DNA from: Ancylostoma caninum | Taxonomy: Eukaryota; Nematoda; Chromadorea; Rhabditida; Ancylostomatidae | Assembly: GCA_037903475.1 (NCBI GenBank) | Contig: JBAJFG010000004.1 | Location: 1,612,001 to 1,676,000 of the forward strand | DNA length: 64,000 bases | Direction: 5' to 3' | Part shown: in pieces, positions 48,444-59,873 of the stretch | Layout of the letters: every line of letters begins with the position of its first letter | Position numbering within the stretch: position 1 is the stretch's first letter | Made by a program: the position numbers and the translations under genes | Notes under the pieces: model-generated | The model's database searches: none | Told to the model about the DNA's origin: nothing | What the model saw: only the letters and a program-made list of their open reading frames with translations

Positions 48444-49260
48444 ATCGGCAGAAATCCCGAAAATCCCGAGATATCCGGGTAAATCCTCAAAATTTCCAAT
48501 TTTTTTGAAAATTCTCGCTCTTTTTCGCAATTTTAGCCAAAAATTCCACCAAATTCACATACATAGATACATACATACTCACATACATACACACATACAT
48601 CCATACATACACAGATTTTAGCCAAATATCCACAAAAATCCCCAAAAAATCCAAGATTTTTCGAATTTTTGGCAATTTTAAGCAATTTTAGCCAGAATTT
48701 CCACCAAAATCATACATACATACACACATACATACACACATGCATACATACAACACACATACACACATACATACACACATACATCCTTATACATCAGCTT
48801 GAAATCCCACAAAATCCCCAAAAATCCCAAAAATTCCGATTTTTTTCGATTTTTGTCCGATTTTTCCCCCAACTTTTCAGAAATTTCAGCCAGATTTCCC
48901 CTCAAATCCTCATACACACATACATACACCCATACATACACACATGCATTCATACAGCATACATACATACACACATTCATACATAGATACATAGATTTTA
49001 GAGAGAAATCGCTGAAAATCGCGATTTTTGAAAAGTGAGGCCTAAACCACGCCCCCTTTTGTGCCGATTTGGCCCGATTTTTGGCATTTTGAATTCTCTC
49101 ACATACATACATACATACACCCATACATACATCCGAGAGCCCGAAATTACGAATTTTCTCGAAAAAATCCGAAAATCCGAAAAATCCGATTTTCTCATTT
49201 TTGGTGGATCCCGACTGGAATTCTTTTATACATCAACACTCCCCCCAACATCCACTACAT
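48444..49260. repeat. Composite satellite: (CATA)n plus about 100-bp AT-rich spacers
   Basis: Spacers starting near 48444, 48612, 48798, 48996 and 49138 are rich in AAATCCC, AAATTTT and TTTTTCGA and end with related words just before the next CATA run (TTTTAGCCAAAAATTCCACC, TTTTAGCCAGAATTTCCACC, TTTCAGCCAGATTTCCCCTC). The repeat unit is therefore array plus spacer, about 140-200 bp, diverged. Confidence 0.7.
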
Positions 49261-49319
49261 ACATACAAACACCCATACATGCATACATTCATACAGACAT
49301 ACTACGGATTTTTCTGCAC

Positions 49320-50137
49320 TCGGTTTGCCGTTTCCATCATTATTCCTATTTTTACGTCTGGCAACTTATCCCGCCGCGTAAGTCCACACGTCCTCCTACT
49401 TAGACAAACCCTCTCGGCGCGCGCGACAATCTCGCCGAACGCGCTCGTTCGTGCGTCTGCGACACCGTCCAACACTCACTTCAGTAAATCATTGCCGGCC
49501 CCACCACTATGTGATAAATCTTCCCCTCAGCATTCTCGAGCAATTGCCTCCACTTAAACCATAGCAGCTAATCCGTCCCTTAAATGCCACATCTGTTGTT
49601 CCTTCAGTGATCGAGATGCTGCTCAAATCTTCCGTTTGGGATGTTCAGTTTCACCACTGGCTGCATGGTTCTGCTGTGAATTTAGTTTTTGGGAACGCCA
49701 CGCATGCATGTCTTTTCTTTCTTTCTTTATTGGGTATGAGGAACATACATGCGGAAATGAAGTAAAACTCAAGAAACAAAAACGTGAAACTAGTTAACAC
49801 TTATACGGATTGCATAATACGTTTTCGAAAAAGACAGCTTAACATTAAAAAACATTAGAAGTTAAAACTGTATTGAACCTAGAGCAGATTCTATCGCTGA
49901 GGAATTTGGAATTTCGATCTGACCACTTTTCTTTCATGAGGAAAGTTTTAGCAGTTTTAGCAGCGACATCATGTGCTTCAGCCAGTTCAATGGTCCCTTA
50001 CCGTTTTGATTTCTATTTCAAAGCCTTTCCTTCATAAACTCTTTGGAAGCCTCTCTATCACGACCTACATGATCACTGATATCTCCTCCAGTTGTCAGAT
50101 CAGGTGTGCTTCAGGGTTCAGGTATTGCTATTGCTAC
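49320..50137. other. No gene recognised
   Basis: A CTTTCTTTCTTT run at about 49710-49730 and a moderately GC-rich patch at 49400-49470. Nothing else could be assigned. Confidence 0.4.
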
Positions 50138-51012
50138 TAGGTTGAGGAGAAAGTAATGGAAGAAATGACATCCAGGTCAGATTTTCACCTCTAACATCTG
50201 AGAGGGACTTCCCCAGTGAACTGATTATATACCTTTCAAATCTATAACATTACCTCAACGCATGGGGAGAACGCCGACTCGCTCTTCTCACAGGTGCACA
50301 GGCTGCGGCTGGTTATATAAGGTGACTCCTGGTTGAAAATGGTCAAAATCAATGGGCTCTTTTCAGCCCATGAAGAAACTGAGGGCTGGGACAAGATAGT
50401 GGTCAGAGAGTGATGAGCCATGAGAGTAAAAATAACAGGTCACCAGAGCGCAGGAAAGCCCCGCTGGTTTAGGCAGGAAAAAAGTGGGAAAATTGGCATG
50501 CAAAATAAGTGGCGTGTTGCAGGGTTGCATTTTTGTCGTTTTTCTCCGAGGGTCCCCTTCAGTTTTCAGATCTGTTCTAACCATTTGATAGCCCTGTCTC
50601 TTATACCTTGTGGGAGCAACTCGAATCGCAGCAATCCCTTCGCGTTGTGACGTGAGACTGTTCGAGGCGTGGCTCCGCATAATAGCCCATATGTCCAGAT
50701 TCGAAGTAAGTGGGGCGGTCGGGTAGTGTGAAATACTTAGCTACTCTCTTCTTGATTGCATTGTTGTTGCTCTTGGCCTCAGCGCTTGTCAAGCTGTTGA
50801 AGAGCAGCTCATAGTAGAGGCTGGAGCAAAAGCACCTTTTCGCAACTGAAGGCGTAACTGTAGCAACGAGCACTTCCTGGTACTTCAGTAGCCACGGGGT
50901 AATACTTTGGGTAATTTTTTACCATGTCAGCAGGCCGTGCCTGATCGAATCATCAGCAATAGGGAATAAGGAAGTTTTGAAAATTTGCTTCCATTACTTT
51001 CTCCTTAACCTA
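50138..51012. mobile_element. Element with mariner-type terminal repeats, about 875 bp
   Basis: The left terminus TAGGTTGAGGAGAAAGTAAT and then GGAAG is mirrored at the right by CTTCC and then ATTACTTTCTCCTTAACCTA (one mismatch over about 25 bp). TA-ended, AGGTTR-starting termini are typical of mariner-type elements. The interior (50350-50880) has no recognisable transposase; it appears to be a non-autonomous or deleted copy. It interrupts a LINE-like fragment. Confidence 0.68.
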
Positions 51013-51019
51013 ATGTTAC

Positions 51020-51215
51020 CACCCCGTTCCCTTTTGTCTCAAGCCTATAATGGAACAGTTTGATGCAACTTCCGATCACTCCGGCTTTTGACCCTTTCCA
51101 TTTCGTCTCCTGCAGACACAAATGTAAAATATCTTTCGTTTCGTGAAATTGCGATCTCTCTTGTCTTTTCGGTCAGAGTTCCGACTTTCAAAGACCTCAC
51201 ACAAACCACCGCCCT
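51020..51215 (-). pseudogene. Possible LINE endonuclease N-terminal fragment
   Basis: The minus strand reads VRSLKVGTLTEKTREIAISR and then DEMERVKSR, resembling the start of APE-type endonuclease domains in LINEs (VRTLKVGTLTG.SREL...). Frame damage begins soon after and the mariner-type element at 50138-51012 ends it. Short and degraded. Confidence 0.38.
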
Positions 51216-51317
51216 TAGCCGAGGTCGTTAATTGCTCGGCAGCACTTGCTTCTTAACTACAGGGGGCAGCGGGTATGATGCAGGCCGCTTCCGGGCGACG
51301 CTTCAGCATTTGTTCTA

Positions 51318-54300
51318 TTCCACATCACCTTGATCACCTTGACTCCCGTTGATCTTCGGGTGTACCGAGCGGCCGCCAGCAATCCTTCCATTTGTCCCTC
51401 TCGCGAGCCAGAGTTGTCCAGTGGATTCTGTCCGTTCGAGGGACATGGAGAGCATCGTATCTATCCTTGAAGGACTTCGTGAAGAAGTCTGACCATCGGG
51501 TCGATGGTCTTCCTGTCGTGCGCTTAACGTCCCGTGGAGTCCAGTCGCTGACGGCTCTTGTCCAACGGTTGTCGTTAAAACGCATCACGTGTCCGGCCCA
51601 TCTAATCTTACTCAACTTGGCGTAAGCGGCAGCGTCCCTGATCTTCGATTGTTGACGAAGGGTGGAGCTCCGTATTCCAGCCCTCACTTGCGTGAGGCGG
51701 GTTATTCCTAGCATCACCCTCTCGATGGAGCGTTCGACGACGCTGACCGCATTCTCATCCTGCTTGCGCAACGCCCAGGTTTCTGAGGCGTAGGTCAAAG
51801 CAGGGAGAACGGTTGTGTTGAAGAGGTGGGCACGGAGCCTGGTGTTCTTCGTCTTCTTCACTACGTCCTCGATGCTCTTGTAAGCTCCCCAAGCCGCTCT
51901 TTTCCTCCTGCTCAGCTCTGGAGCGAGGTCGTTCATCATGTTGACTTCCCGACCTAGGTATACGTAGCTGGAACATTCGGATATGGTCGTTCCGTTGAGC
52001 GAGAATGGGGCATCCGGGACCCATCCGTTCTTCATGAACATCGTCTTCGTCAGATTCAGCTGGAGACCAATCTTTCCACACGCGTCCTCGAAGTCGGCCA
52101 GCATCTGTTCCGCTTCGCTGATGGTTGGTGTTATAAGAACGATGTCGTCAGCGAAGCGAAGATGACTAAGTCGCCGGCCATCAACTTGCACTCCCATGCT
52201 ATCCCATTCCAGTTTCCGCATGACGTCTTCGAGAGTGGCGCTGAATAGTTTTGGCGACACGGTATCGCCTTGCCGAACCCCTCTCTTGACGTCGATGGTG
52301 ATGTCGTCGTAGAATGGAGAAATCCTGGTCGTGAAGTTGCTGTAGACTCACGAAATACCTTGATGTATTGAGTAGGTATGCCCTGGTTGCCCAGGGCTTC
52401 CAACACCGCTTCCGTCTCAACAGAGTCGAAGGCTTTCTTCAAATCGATGAACGTGAGACAGAGGGGCATCTTATACTCTCGCGATACTTCGATGAGTCTA
52501 GTGACGGTGTGTATGTGGTCGATCGTACTGAATCCTTTTCGAAACCCTGCTTGCTCGCACGGCTGTCCCTCGTCTAGTGTCCTTTCGATCCTATTGAGGA
52601 TCACTCGCGTGAAAAGCTTGTAGACGACGGACAGTAGGCAGATGGGGCGATAATTGCCAATATCCTGCGGGTCTCCCTTCTTGTACAGCAACACAGTCCT
52701 GCTGGTCTTCCATTGGTTAGGTACCTTGCATTCCGAGAGGTACCGCGTGAAAAGCCTAGCCAAGGTGGTAATGAGAATTGGCGGTAGGTTCTTCAGATGT
52801 TCCGGTCGAATCCTGTCGGGGCCTGGTGCTGTACGGTTCTTCACCGACTTGATGGCATGTCGGATTTCGGAAGGGAGAACCGATGGGACAACATACCCGT
52901 CCTCCCTAAGATGACATTGAGGGAGGTGGACGTGGCTATCGAAGAGATCCGAGTAGAAGTCGTAGATGACCTTCTCCATTACCCGTCTTGATGAAGAAAT
53001 TGTTCCGTCTGGGCGCCGGAGGGCGGACATCTTGGTCTTGCGATTGGCGAAGTCTCGGCGGGTGCAGCGAATGCTTTTCCCTGCCTCTGCGGCTTCGGCC
53101 AACACTGCTGCTCGTCTCTCCTTTAGGTCTTCTTTTATCGCTTCTCTGCACCGTTTTGCGAGCTCGGACGTTAACTGGTAGTTGCCTGCGGCTCTCGCGG
53201 CTCCACGCTGGCGTATAAGCTCGAGGGTCTCGTAAGACAGTCGTCTCTTGGTGACTCTTAAACCCTCAGCGCTCTTTGCGCTGTCGCGGAGATGCTGTAC
53301 AAGCCGATCGTACTCTTCGTCGATGTTGTCGACAACCGCATCTTCCCAAAAGCCGGCTAGCGAAGTGAAAAGATCCCAATTGATGACGGGTTTGGGACTC
53401 CTTCTCTTAAACTTCACGGCTTTCTCTCCTTTGCGTGAGAAGAAGAATCTTGCACGAAGGAGGCGATGGTCGGATCCGGTGTAGAACTTTGGTACAACAC
53501 CGACGTCGGTCAGGCAGAACCTTCGATTGACGATGATGTGGTCAATTTCATTATGGTACTCTCCACCGGGTGACTCCCACGTCCAGCGTAGGGAGGTTGG
53601 CTTCTGAAATTGTGAGTTACCATGGATGGTCTTCGTCGTCATGATGAACTCAGACAGCCTCTCTCCCTGTTCGTTCCACTGCAGGCCGTGGGTACCGATG
53701 TGAAGTTCCTCAGGCGTTCTCCTAGGACCAATCTTGGCGTTGAAATCGCCAACGATGATCTTGTAGAATGTGTGGTCTTCCCTGTAGAACTTCTCCAAGT
53801 CCATATAGAAGGCCTCGATATCCCCTTCGTCGTAGCTGGATGTTGGAGCGTAGGCGACGAAGATTGTCAAGGCCGGTATTGATCCACATCTTCTCAACCG
53901 CAAACGTCCGATTCGGGTTGTTAGCTGTTCGAATGAGTCGATGTTCATGACCAAGTTCGTGTTGACGAGGACACCGACTCCACCAACTCCTCTACTGTCG
54001 CAGGTTCCAAGGAACAGTTCTTCTCCAGTGTCGAAGGTGGCGTTCAATGGTCGGTGTCTCCTCGTCTCGGTCAGTCCGATGACGTCGTACCTGATCTTCC
54101 TGGCCTGCATCATCAAATCCTCGATGGAAGCCTCCGATGCAAGCGTGCGTGCGTTGAAGGTACAGACCGTCATCATAGTCCTTCTGGTTTTAGGCAGCCT
54201 AGATAACCCCTCGGACCTCGTCCTCACTGGCGCTGCCGTACCAGTGACTCTTCCGAGATCAGGGGAACACTCTCTAATATTGCTGTGTCGAGCTTGAAAA

Positions 54301-54689
54301 ATTTGATTCCCACAGGAGATAGCTTGCTGGGCTCTATTCCCCCGTGGGAGGCTGGAGTGTGATTTCACCGGGAAGTTAGCCGGGCTTCCCGGGAGTGGAC
54401 GATGGAGCTTATTTGTTGGAGGCGACTCCGAACCGCCTCCCTTGTACCTCCCAGTCACTTGAATGCAGGGCTTTTGGTCGGATAGATGTGCAGGATACAA
54501 TCTGCAGACACGCAAGCACACCCATGCACGCATGCATGAACATGCCCACGCGCTGACAGAAGGTATAGATCGTTCCGACACTGCAGAGACAGGGAGTCCA
54601 TCCCCTGAATCCACCCGCGTCTCAGGGCAGGCACAAGGTCGCGTTTGGTCCGCGATTAGCCCCCTATCCGCCACCTGGGGACGCGCCAC
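51318..54689 (-). mobile_element. RTE-clade non-LTR retrotransposon, nearly intact, one frameshift
   Basis: The long minus-strand frame (54689-52131) carries an N-terminal extension and then the APE-type endonuclease: FNARTLAS (about residue 178), TETRR (207), VAYAPTSS, GDFNAKIG (315) and GSDHRLL (405). Reverse transcriptase follows: TAPGPDRIRPEHLK (about 620), NYRPICLLSVVYKLF, AGFRKGFSTIDHI and FIDLKKAFDSVE. At about 52347 a one-base frameshift moves the coding frame; the rest continues in another frame to a stop at 51334, with LRFADDIVLIT (the FADD active site) and a C-terminal region ending EDQRESR. All catalytic motifs are visible. The 3' tail holds AAGGTGATC twice, a short-repeat tail typical of RTE. 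The protein nicks target DNA and copies its RNA into it. Confidence 0.93.
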
Positions 54690-55015
54690 GTAGCCTCGCG
54701 ACTAACCGGCTGGGATCCCTCGTATGAGGGAGAGTGGCTATTCCACATAGAACCTCATATTTATGTGATGTTGGTCTCCATCAGCAGATCAGTGATCACT
54801 CTGTACCTGACGTCAGACATACCAGGAAGAAAAGATTGCTTAGGTAACCGAGTGAACGTCATCCCACGGTAGGACGACCTCGTCAGTAGAAGCAGCCCCG
54901 ACTCACCTCTCCCATTCGCCCCACTTTCTCTGACAAGCAACTTATAGGTCATGAGGTGTAACCCTAGGCCAGAAAAGGATCGCTTATGATACGTAGGGAT
55001 TCCTCCCTGCACCAA
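54690..55015 (-). other. Probable 5' region of the RTE element
   Basis: An 84-codon minus-strand frame (55015-54761) and GC composition like the element suggest that the retrotransposon's 5' untranslated region extends here. Its exact 5' end and target duplication were not determined. Confidence 0.4.
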
Positions 55016-55938
55016 TTGCCGAATGGTAGATGCGCTCAGTAGCTAGGGAGACTTAATTAAGGTAATGGTTAATAAATAATTAATAGCCTCGAGTTTGTAT
55101 TCTATACCTGATCAAGTCAAAATCAAACACGACCATTTTCTGGAGCTGCTGCTGCTTCGGTCAGCCACCCCACTATCACACGATTTGAATCCGTTGCCCA
55201 TTCTACCTGTAGGGCTTATCACCGTTTTCATTGCAGATAGGTTTTACTACAACAATTGAAAAGGGTGGCAAATGATACTTCCATTTTGTCTCTATCGAGC
55301 AAGGTCTACATCAGTCGGATTGGCAGAAGAACCACACGCGCGAAAAGGCATGCCAAAGACAAGAAATAATTTGCAGATGATTTATATAATGTTATGCAAG
55401 GAAATACATGAAAGCAGCAGTGGAACTGCAACATCATTAACACAGAATTCGGTAGGGAAGTGAATAGCGCGCAATGATATTTCGACCGTGCAGTGGGTTG
55501 CCCATGACAGAACATGAGTAGCACAATAGACTGTGAACGCTCTATAACGGCAAGGTATAAAAGGCATTAATCTCTATTACTAAGATTTATGATACACTGT
55601 AAATTCTGCTCAAAGTAGTTGCTTGACATGTCACAACAATAAAAACACTGAATGGAAACCGGTTTACATTATCGTGAGAACATAACTTTCACACCAAAGC
55701 CTCAAATAAAGCCTCTGCAAACAGTGCAGTCGGAACGCTCCATGTCTAGAATCTCGTGGGACATGCTACTCAGTCAGATTATCCGCCCATTTTGGAGATG
55801 AGAGTCATACCGACTAGAGTTCAGGAGAAAATAATGCCGAAGTGGGTGCTAACATATGAACATGAACACTAGACTCAATGAAATCTCTCGATTTTTTTTT
55901 GGCTTATCAAAGAGATAAAGCAATTATAAATACGTACT
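55016..55938. other. No gene recognised
   Basis: AT-rich DNA without structure that I can identify; short overlapping open frames at 55270-55567 on both strands look like chance. Confidence 0.45.
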
Positions 55939-56838
55939 TACTCAGACAATTTCGGGGGCAAATCCTGTTCCGAACAAGCGGGGGGCGAGGGTCGAAACGA
56001 GCGTTTGGGTGTTTTCGCCCGAGAAGTAGTCGCGTTCAGGCCGCTGTGGGGCCGCTGAAAACGGGGCTTCCCTTCCTATCCGCCCGCGTACTGTCCGCGT
56101 TCAGGCCGCCATGAGCCCGCAGACTACCAGGCGCTACTGCTCCTAATCCAGCGCACAAGGTGGTATTTTCCACAATTACCTATCAGCTAGACGCACCGTG
56201 ACAACCTCTGGCAGCTTGATCACTGCTTGGGCACAGTCTCGCACGGAGGAGCTGCGGGTTCGGAGCTATTGTTGATCCAAAGTGATCCACCGGAGTAAAA
56301 AAGGAACACAAATATGCAAATTTTTATCAGAAATACGAAAAGATGGCTGTTTTCAAGGCATGTCCATGGTTTCGTAGTGCTAGATTCGAACCAACCTGAC
56401 CATTCTTTATGAACGACTGAGAGTCCGCTGCTTTATCCACTAGGCTATCCATGCCGCTGATCTCTTCCATACCGGTGTTGCCTTCATCCTTTATCACGTG
56501 CGTACTACCACCAACCAATCATTCCGACCGGGCCATTCCCTTATTGAGCCGAAATATGTAGTCGTTCAGACCGCTTTTTGGAGAATATTTGCCGGCGCTC
56601 AGTGGCCGCAGAAAGCGGGCAGATGCCCGACACTCTTCACATAGTGGGCCGAACCCCGACGGTGGTACTTTAGCTCGAATGACTCTGCGTTCAGCCCGCG
56701 ATTCGCCCGACAGCGCGTTTGGCCCGCAACATTCGTGGTTTCTGCCCGCTGTTTGTCCGCTATTGGTCCTCGTTCAAACGTTTCGTTGGGGATTTGCCGG
56801 CGGTTGGAACGAGATTTGCCCCCGAAATTGTCTGAGTA
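55939..56838. mobile_element. Terminal-inverted-repeat element, about 900 bp, TA-flanked
   Basis: The left end CTCAGACAATTTCGGGGGCA and then AATC has an exact complement at the right (GATTTGCCCCCGAAATTGTC and then TGAG), with TA directly outside both. A TA duplication suggests Tc1/mariner-type or a PIF-like TNA target. The subterminal parts are GC-rich with recurring GTTCAGGCCGC / GCGTTCAGCCCGC words. There is no transposase. A tRNA-like sequence lies in the middle. Confidence 0.85.
56346..56456 (-). repeat. tRNA-like sequence (tRNA pseudogene or SINE)
   Basis: The minus strand has a box-A-like TAGCCTAGTGGATAAAG (56446-56430) and a box-B-like GGTTCGAATCTAG (56393-56381) at tRNA-like spacing, between GGCATGG and CCATG-ACATGCC that could pair as an acceptor-type stem. 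The T-stem is poor and the total length is over 100 nt, so a tRNA-derived SINE or tRNA relic is more likely than a working tRNA. Confidence 0.5.
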
Positions 56839-57733
56839 GCTATAAGGAAACCTCATCTCTCTTCACGTGATCATGCCATTCATTTGCTCTTTTATAATTG
56901 GAAAGATGATAAGCTTTCCATTAGAGTTAGAGTCAAGTTTGAAATAAAGTGTCGAAAAAGATGAACTAAATGGTTTGTCGTTGTAAAAATATAAATACAT
57001 CCTGAGCCTTCTTGCTGCGCCGATTCCGCTGGGCACTTATTTTTTTACGTGTTTGAGTGCTATTGCTCAATTGCTGGTTCCAAGAATTCCTTCTGCAGCA
57101 TGATTCTGTAATTCGCAGGTAGGAATGTTTGCAGTCCTCTTGAAATGCGACAACTTGGTCACACAAGGGAGTTCGACATTTTCATAGTCGCCAGCGGCAG
57201 CGAAGAGGCGAAAAAGAGGCACGGCAAAGAATTCCAGCAGAGGGTCATATAACCTCCACCTTATTCAAAGTTACGGAAGATTTTCTTGGAAACCGCATCT
57301 GTGTTATGCCTACTACAACCCCACAAAAATTGCATTACAGCACAAAGTGAGTGTGTGATGTTCGAGATCGGCATGTAAAATAGCACTCCTAAAAAAGCAG
57401 GCATTCGGGGGAAATCGCGGGAATTTCTGTTTTCGGATTTTGCTGCAGAACGAGTGCGATCAGATACGCGGAATTTTGGATTTTTGATCGCTTATAATAA
57501 ATGGTTCCAGATTCGATTCTGTTTATGTCTAAATACCTTTTGACACATATGATCTCGCAAATGTTCTCGAATGTGAACAACTTTTTGTTTTGTTTTGGAA
57601 ATGTAGTTACCTTCGGAGTGAACCCTCCAAGAATGCCCTTTTAATAACAGCACTTGAACAAATAATAATTTTACCATAACTTTGTGCAAAATTTGAATGG
57701 AGTAGTCTCGAGACCATTCTTAATCTGCCTGTT

Positions 57734-57811
57734 ACTCTCTCTCTCTCTCTCGCTCTCTCTCTCCCCATCTCCCTCTCTATCTTTCTCTTTCTTTCTTTCT
57801 CTCTCTTCCTG
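57734..57811. repeat. CT-rich microsatellite
   Basis: (CT)n and (CTTT)n runs interrupted by CGCT, CCCCAT and TAT. Confidence 0.95.
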
Positions 57812-58320
57812 TATTTTGTTGTCCTTGAAAACCCAAGATTTTGACTGTGTCGCTTTTCTCTCTGGAATTGGGGCGAATTGAAGTGGGATCTTTTCTACTG
57901 TGACTAGAAGCATCAACTGTTTGCGTACACTAATTAGTAGGATTTTGTGGCAAGTTGCAAGCGTTCTGTGGAAATCATACCATTTTGCCACACCGCAGAA
58001 GGCTCATTGACTTTGTTGGCGGAACTCTCCAGAAACGCAAACAGCTCTCAGAGTACTTTTTAATCACGCACTATGTAGCCCAAGTCCGACTCTAACCAAG
58101 CGCCGGTTGTCAGATCACATCAATATCTATTATGCGAGAACCAATTTACCGAAGTCATTGATCTGCAGTGCTGCCTCACCCTGTCCTTTGCCTCGTAGTC
58201 TGTCTTGTCTTTGCCACGGATTTGTGAGTCGAGCTCCTGCTGTAGAATTGACAATGAGCCAGCCAGCGACTGTGCATACTTCGATTGACACATGTTGTTG
58301 ATTTTTTATGGAACTTTTTT

Positions 58321-58402
58321 TTGTCGAAAATTCTAAAACAGCGGAAACCTATATTACAATTTTTTGTCGAAAATTCTAAAATAGCGGAAACTTATGTTAC
58401 AA
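58321..58402. repeat. 43-bp tandem duplication
   Basis: TTGTCGAAAATTCTAAAAYA and then GCGGAAAC occur at 58321 and again at 58364 with a few substitutions. Confidence 0.88.
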
Positions 58403-59873
58403 CCTAATATTTATCAATCTGAAACGCCGTCTGTGATTGATCATCGTGGCAAAATGCTAAAGTCATAACCGGCTATATCAACCTACAGATCACATAAACA
58501 CAAACAACTGCAAAAGTGCAGTGTCAGTGGAGTCCATCTCAAAATTGATCTATAGTGGCTCTAAGCGCACTCGCAGCGCACCCAAATTTTCATGTGTGAG
58601 GCATATTTCGAGGTTTTGATGGACGTAGACCTCATATTTAGTGGTTAACATACTCGAGAAATGCCTGAAATCGGAGTGCTGTTTCCCGGGCGTTTGAATG
58701 CCGTCTCATGACGCTCGCCGCGCAATCTATTGTTTTGCAGAATCACTATATATTAAATGGATCTTCGTGAGCAACCAGGTTGGTTTGAGTGAAATTTTAT
58801 TACAGATTCAACTGTACAAAGAAACTACATGAAACATGCACTTTTCGTGAGCAAATGAACTACACTTCTAGAAGAAGCTGAACTAACAGAATTATCAACG
58901 TAACCAGATAGGAATTCGGCGGCCTATCATCTCAAATAAAGACAGAACGCATAGAAGTTGTCAGTCACGTCTGAACACGGAACAAGGGTCAGAGTAGCAT
59001 GAGATACAACTATTATGGTCGACTCGTACAAGGGCACAATCGTCGACAAATACCTGCATCTCTGATTCATATGAATGTTTCAGCGAATCTACACGAAGGC
59101 CTTGGTGAACCAAAGGAAATGGGGGAGGAGATTGGATAAAGTGAACACCCGCATCGCACAGCGTGATGACGAAGTTGACCAACCGCGGAGCGGTGCGGGA
59201 CCAAACCGCGGCACACTATCACAGCAGAACGAGAGACATTGCAATACTCTACAATTTACAACGTACACAAACACTTGTAATCCCCGTTCGCCAAAGCTCT
59301 CTAGCGACTTTCGAAGCACAAAACGCACAGCAACACGCCAAGCGCGCTCATCACATAACCGTACCAGAAGGAAATGATATTACAAGTGTGAAACACAACA
59401 TTAAAGGTTACGTAAGATTAAATAGTTAAAACAATTCGCAAGATATTGTTACAGTGTATAACCGAAACACAGGTAGTTTTAACAGCTGACATACGAGCAA
59501 AGCGTCTTTTCCGCGGGAAAAGCTGCTCAGGTGGTCAGAGGACGGTCCATAGGCTCAATCTGTAAATGTTCAAGTTGTATGTACCAACAAGCACGAAAAA
59601 CCTTGTCATAAGCAGTTGCAATCCTAATTGTAATCGTAATTTTTTAAATGTGACTTCTTAGAAAAACCTTGTTTCTATACTTGGATGCTGATGTTAAGGG
59701 ACAAATGGGACCTCAGCTCTTGAACAAATTCTTTTCAATGAATATCACATAATCAAGTTTAACTAGAAAGTGAACGCGTAACACATCCCTAAGAAGAACT
59801 GTTTGACTTGTTCAACTAGGGTAGTAAAATAACGAGCCGAAGCGAAAATTATTATATCTAGACGTGAAAAACT

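Larger units (their letters stand above)
47140..49310. repeat. (CATA)n microsatellite cluster
   Basis: Arrays of CATA/TACA at about 47145-47230, 47398-47456, 47727-47758, 48041-48068, 48349-48443 and many shorter runs to 49310, separated by MITE copies and spacer blocks. Open frames encoding (IHTYIHTY)n or (YVCM)n are translations of the array. Confidence 0.95.
56839..59873. other. Intergenic/3' flank of the LRP gene
   Basis: No gene recognised. Includes the CT-rich tract at 57734-57811 and the 43-bp duplication at 58321-58402. Open frames at 59075-59429 overlap on both strands and lack any domain. Confidence 0.45.

Noticed and set aside
47132..49403. Open frames of 60-149 codons encoding repeated HTYI or YVCM
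   Set aside because: Produced by the (CATA)n microsatellite; no conserved domain and open on both strands.
52199..54693. Numerous short + strand frames
   Set aside because: Shadows of the RTE coding strand.
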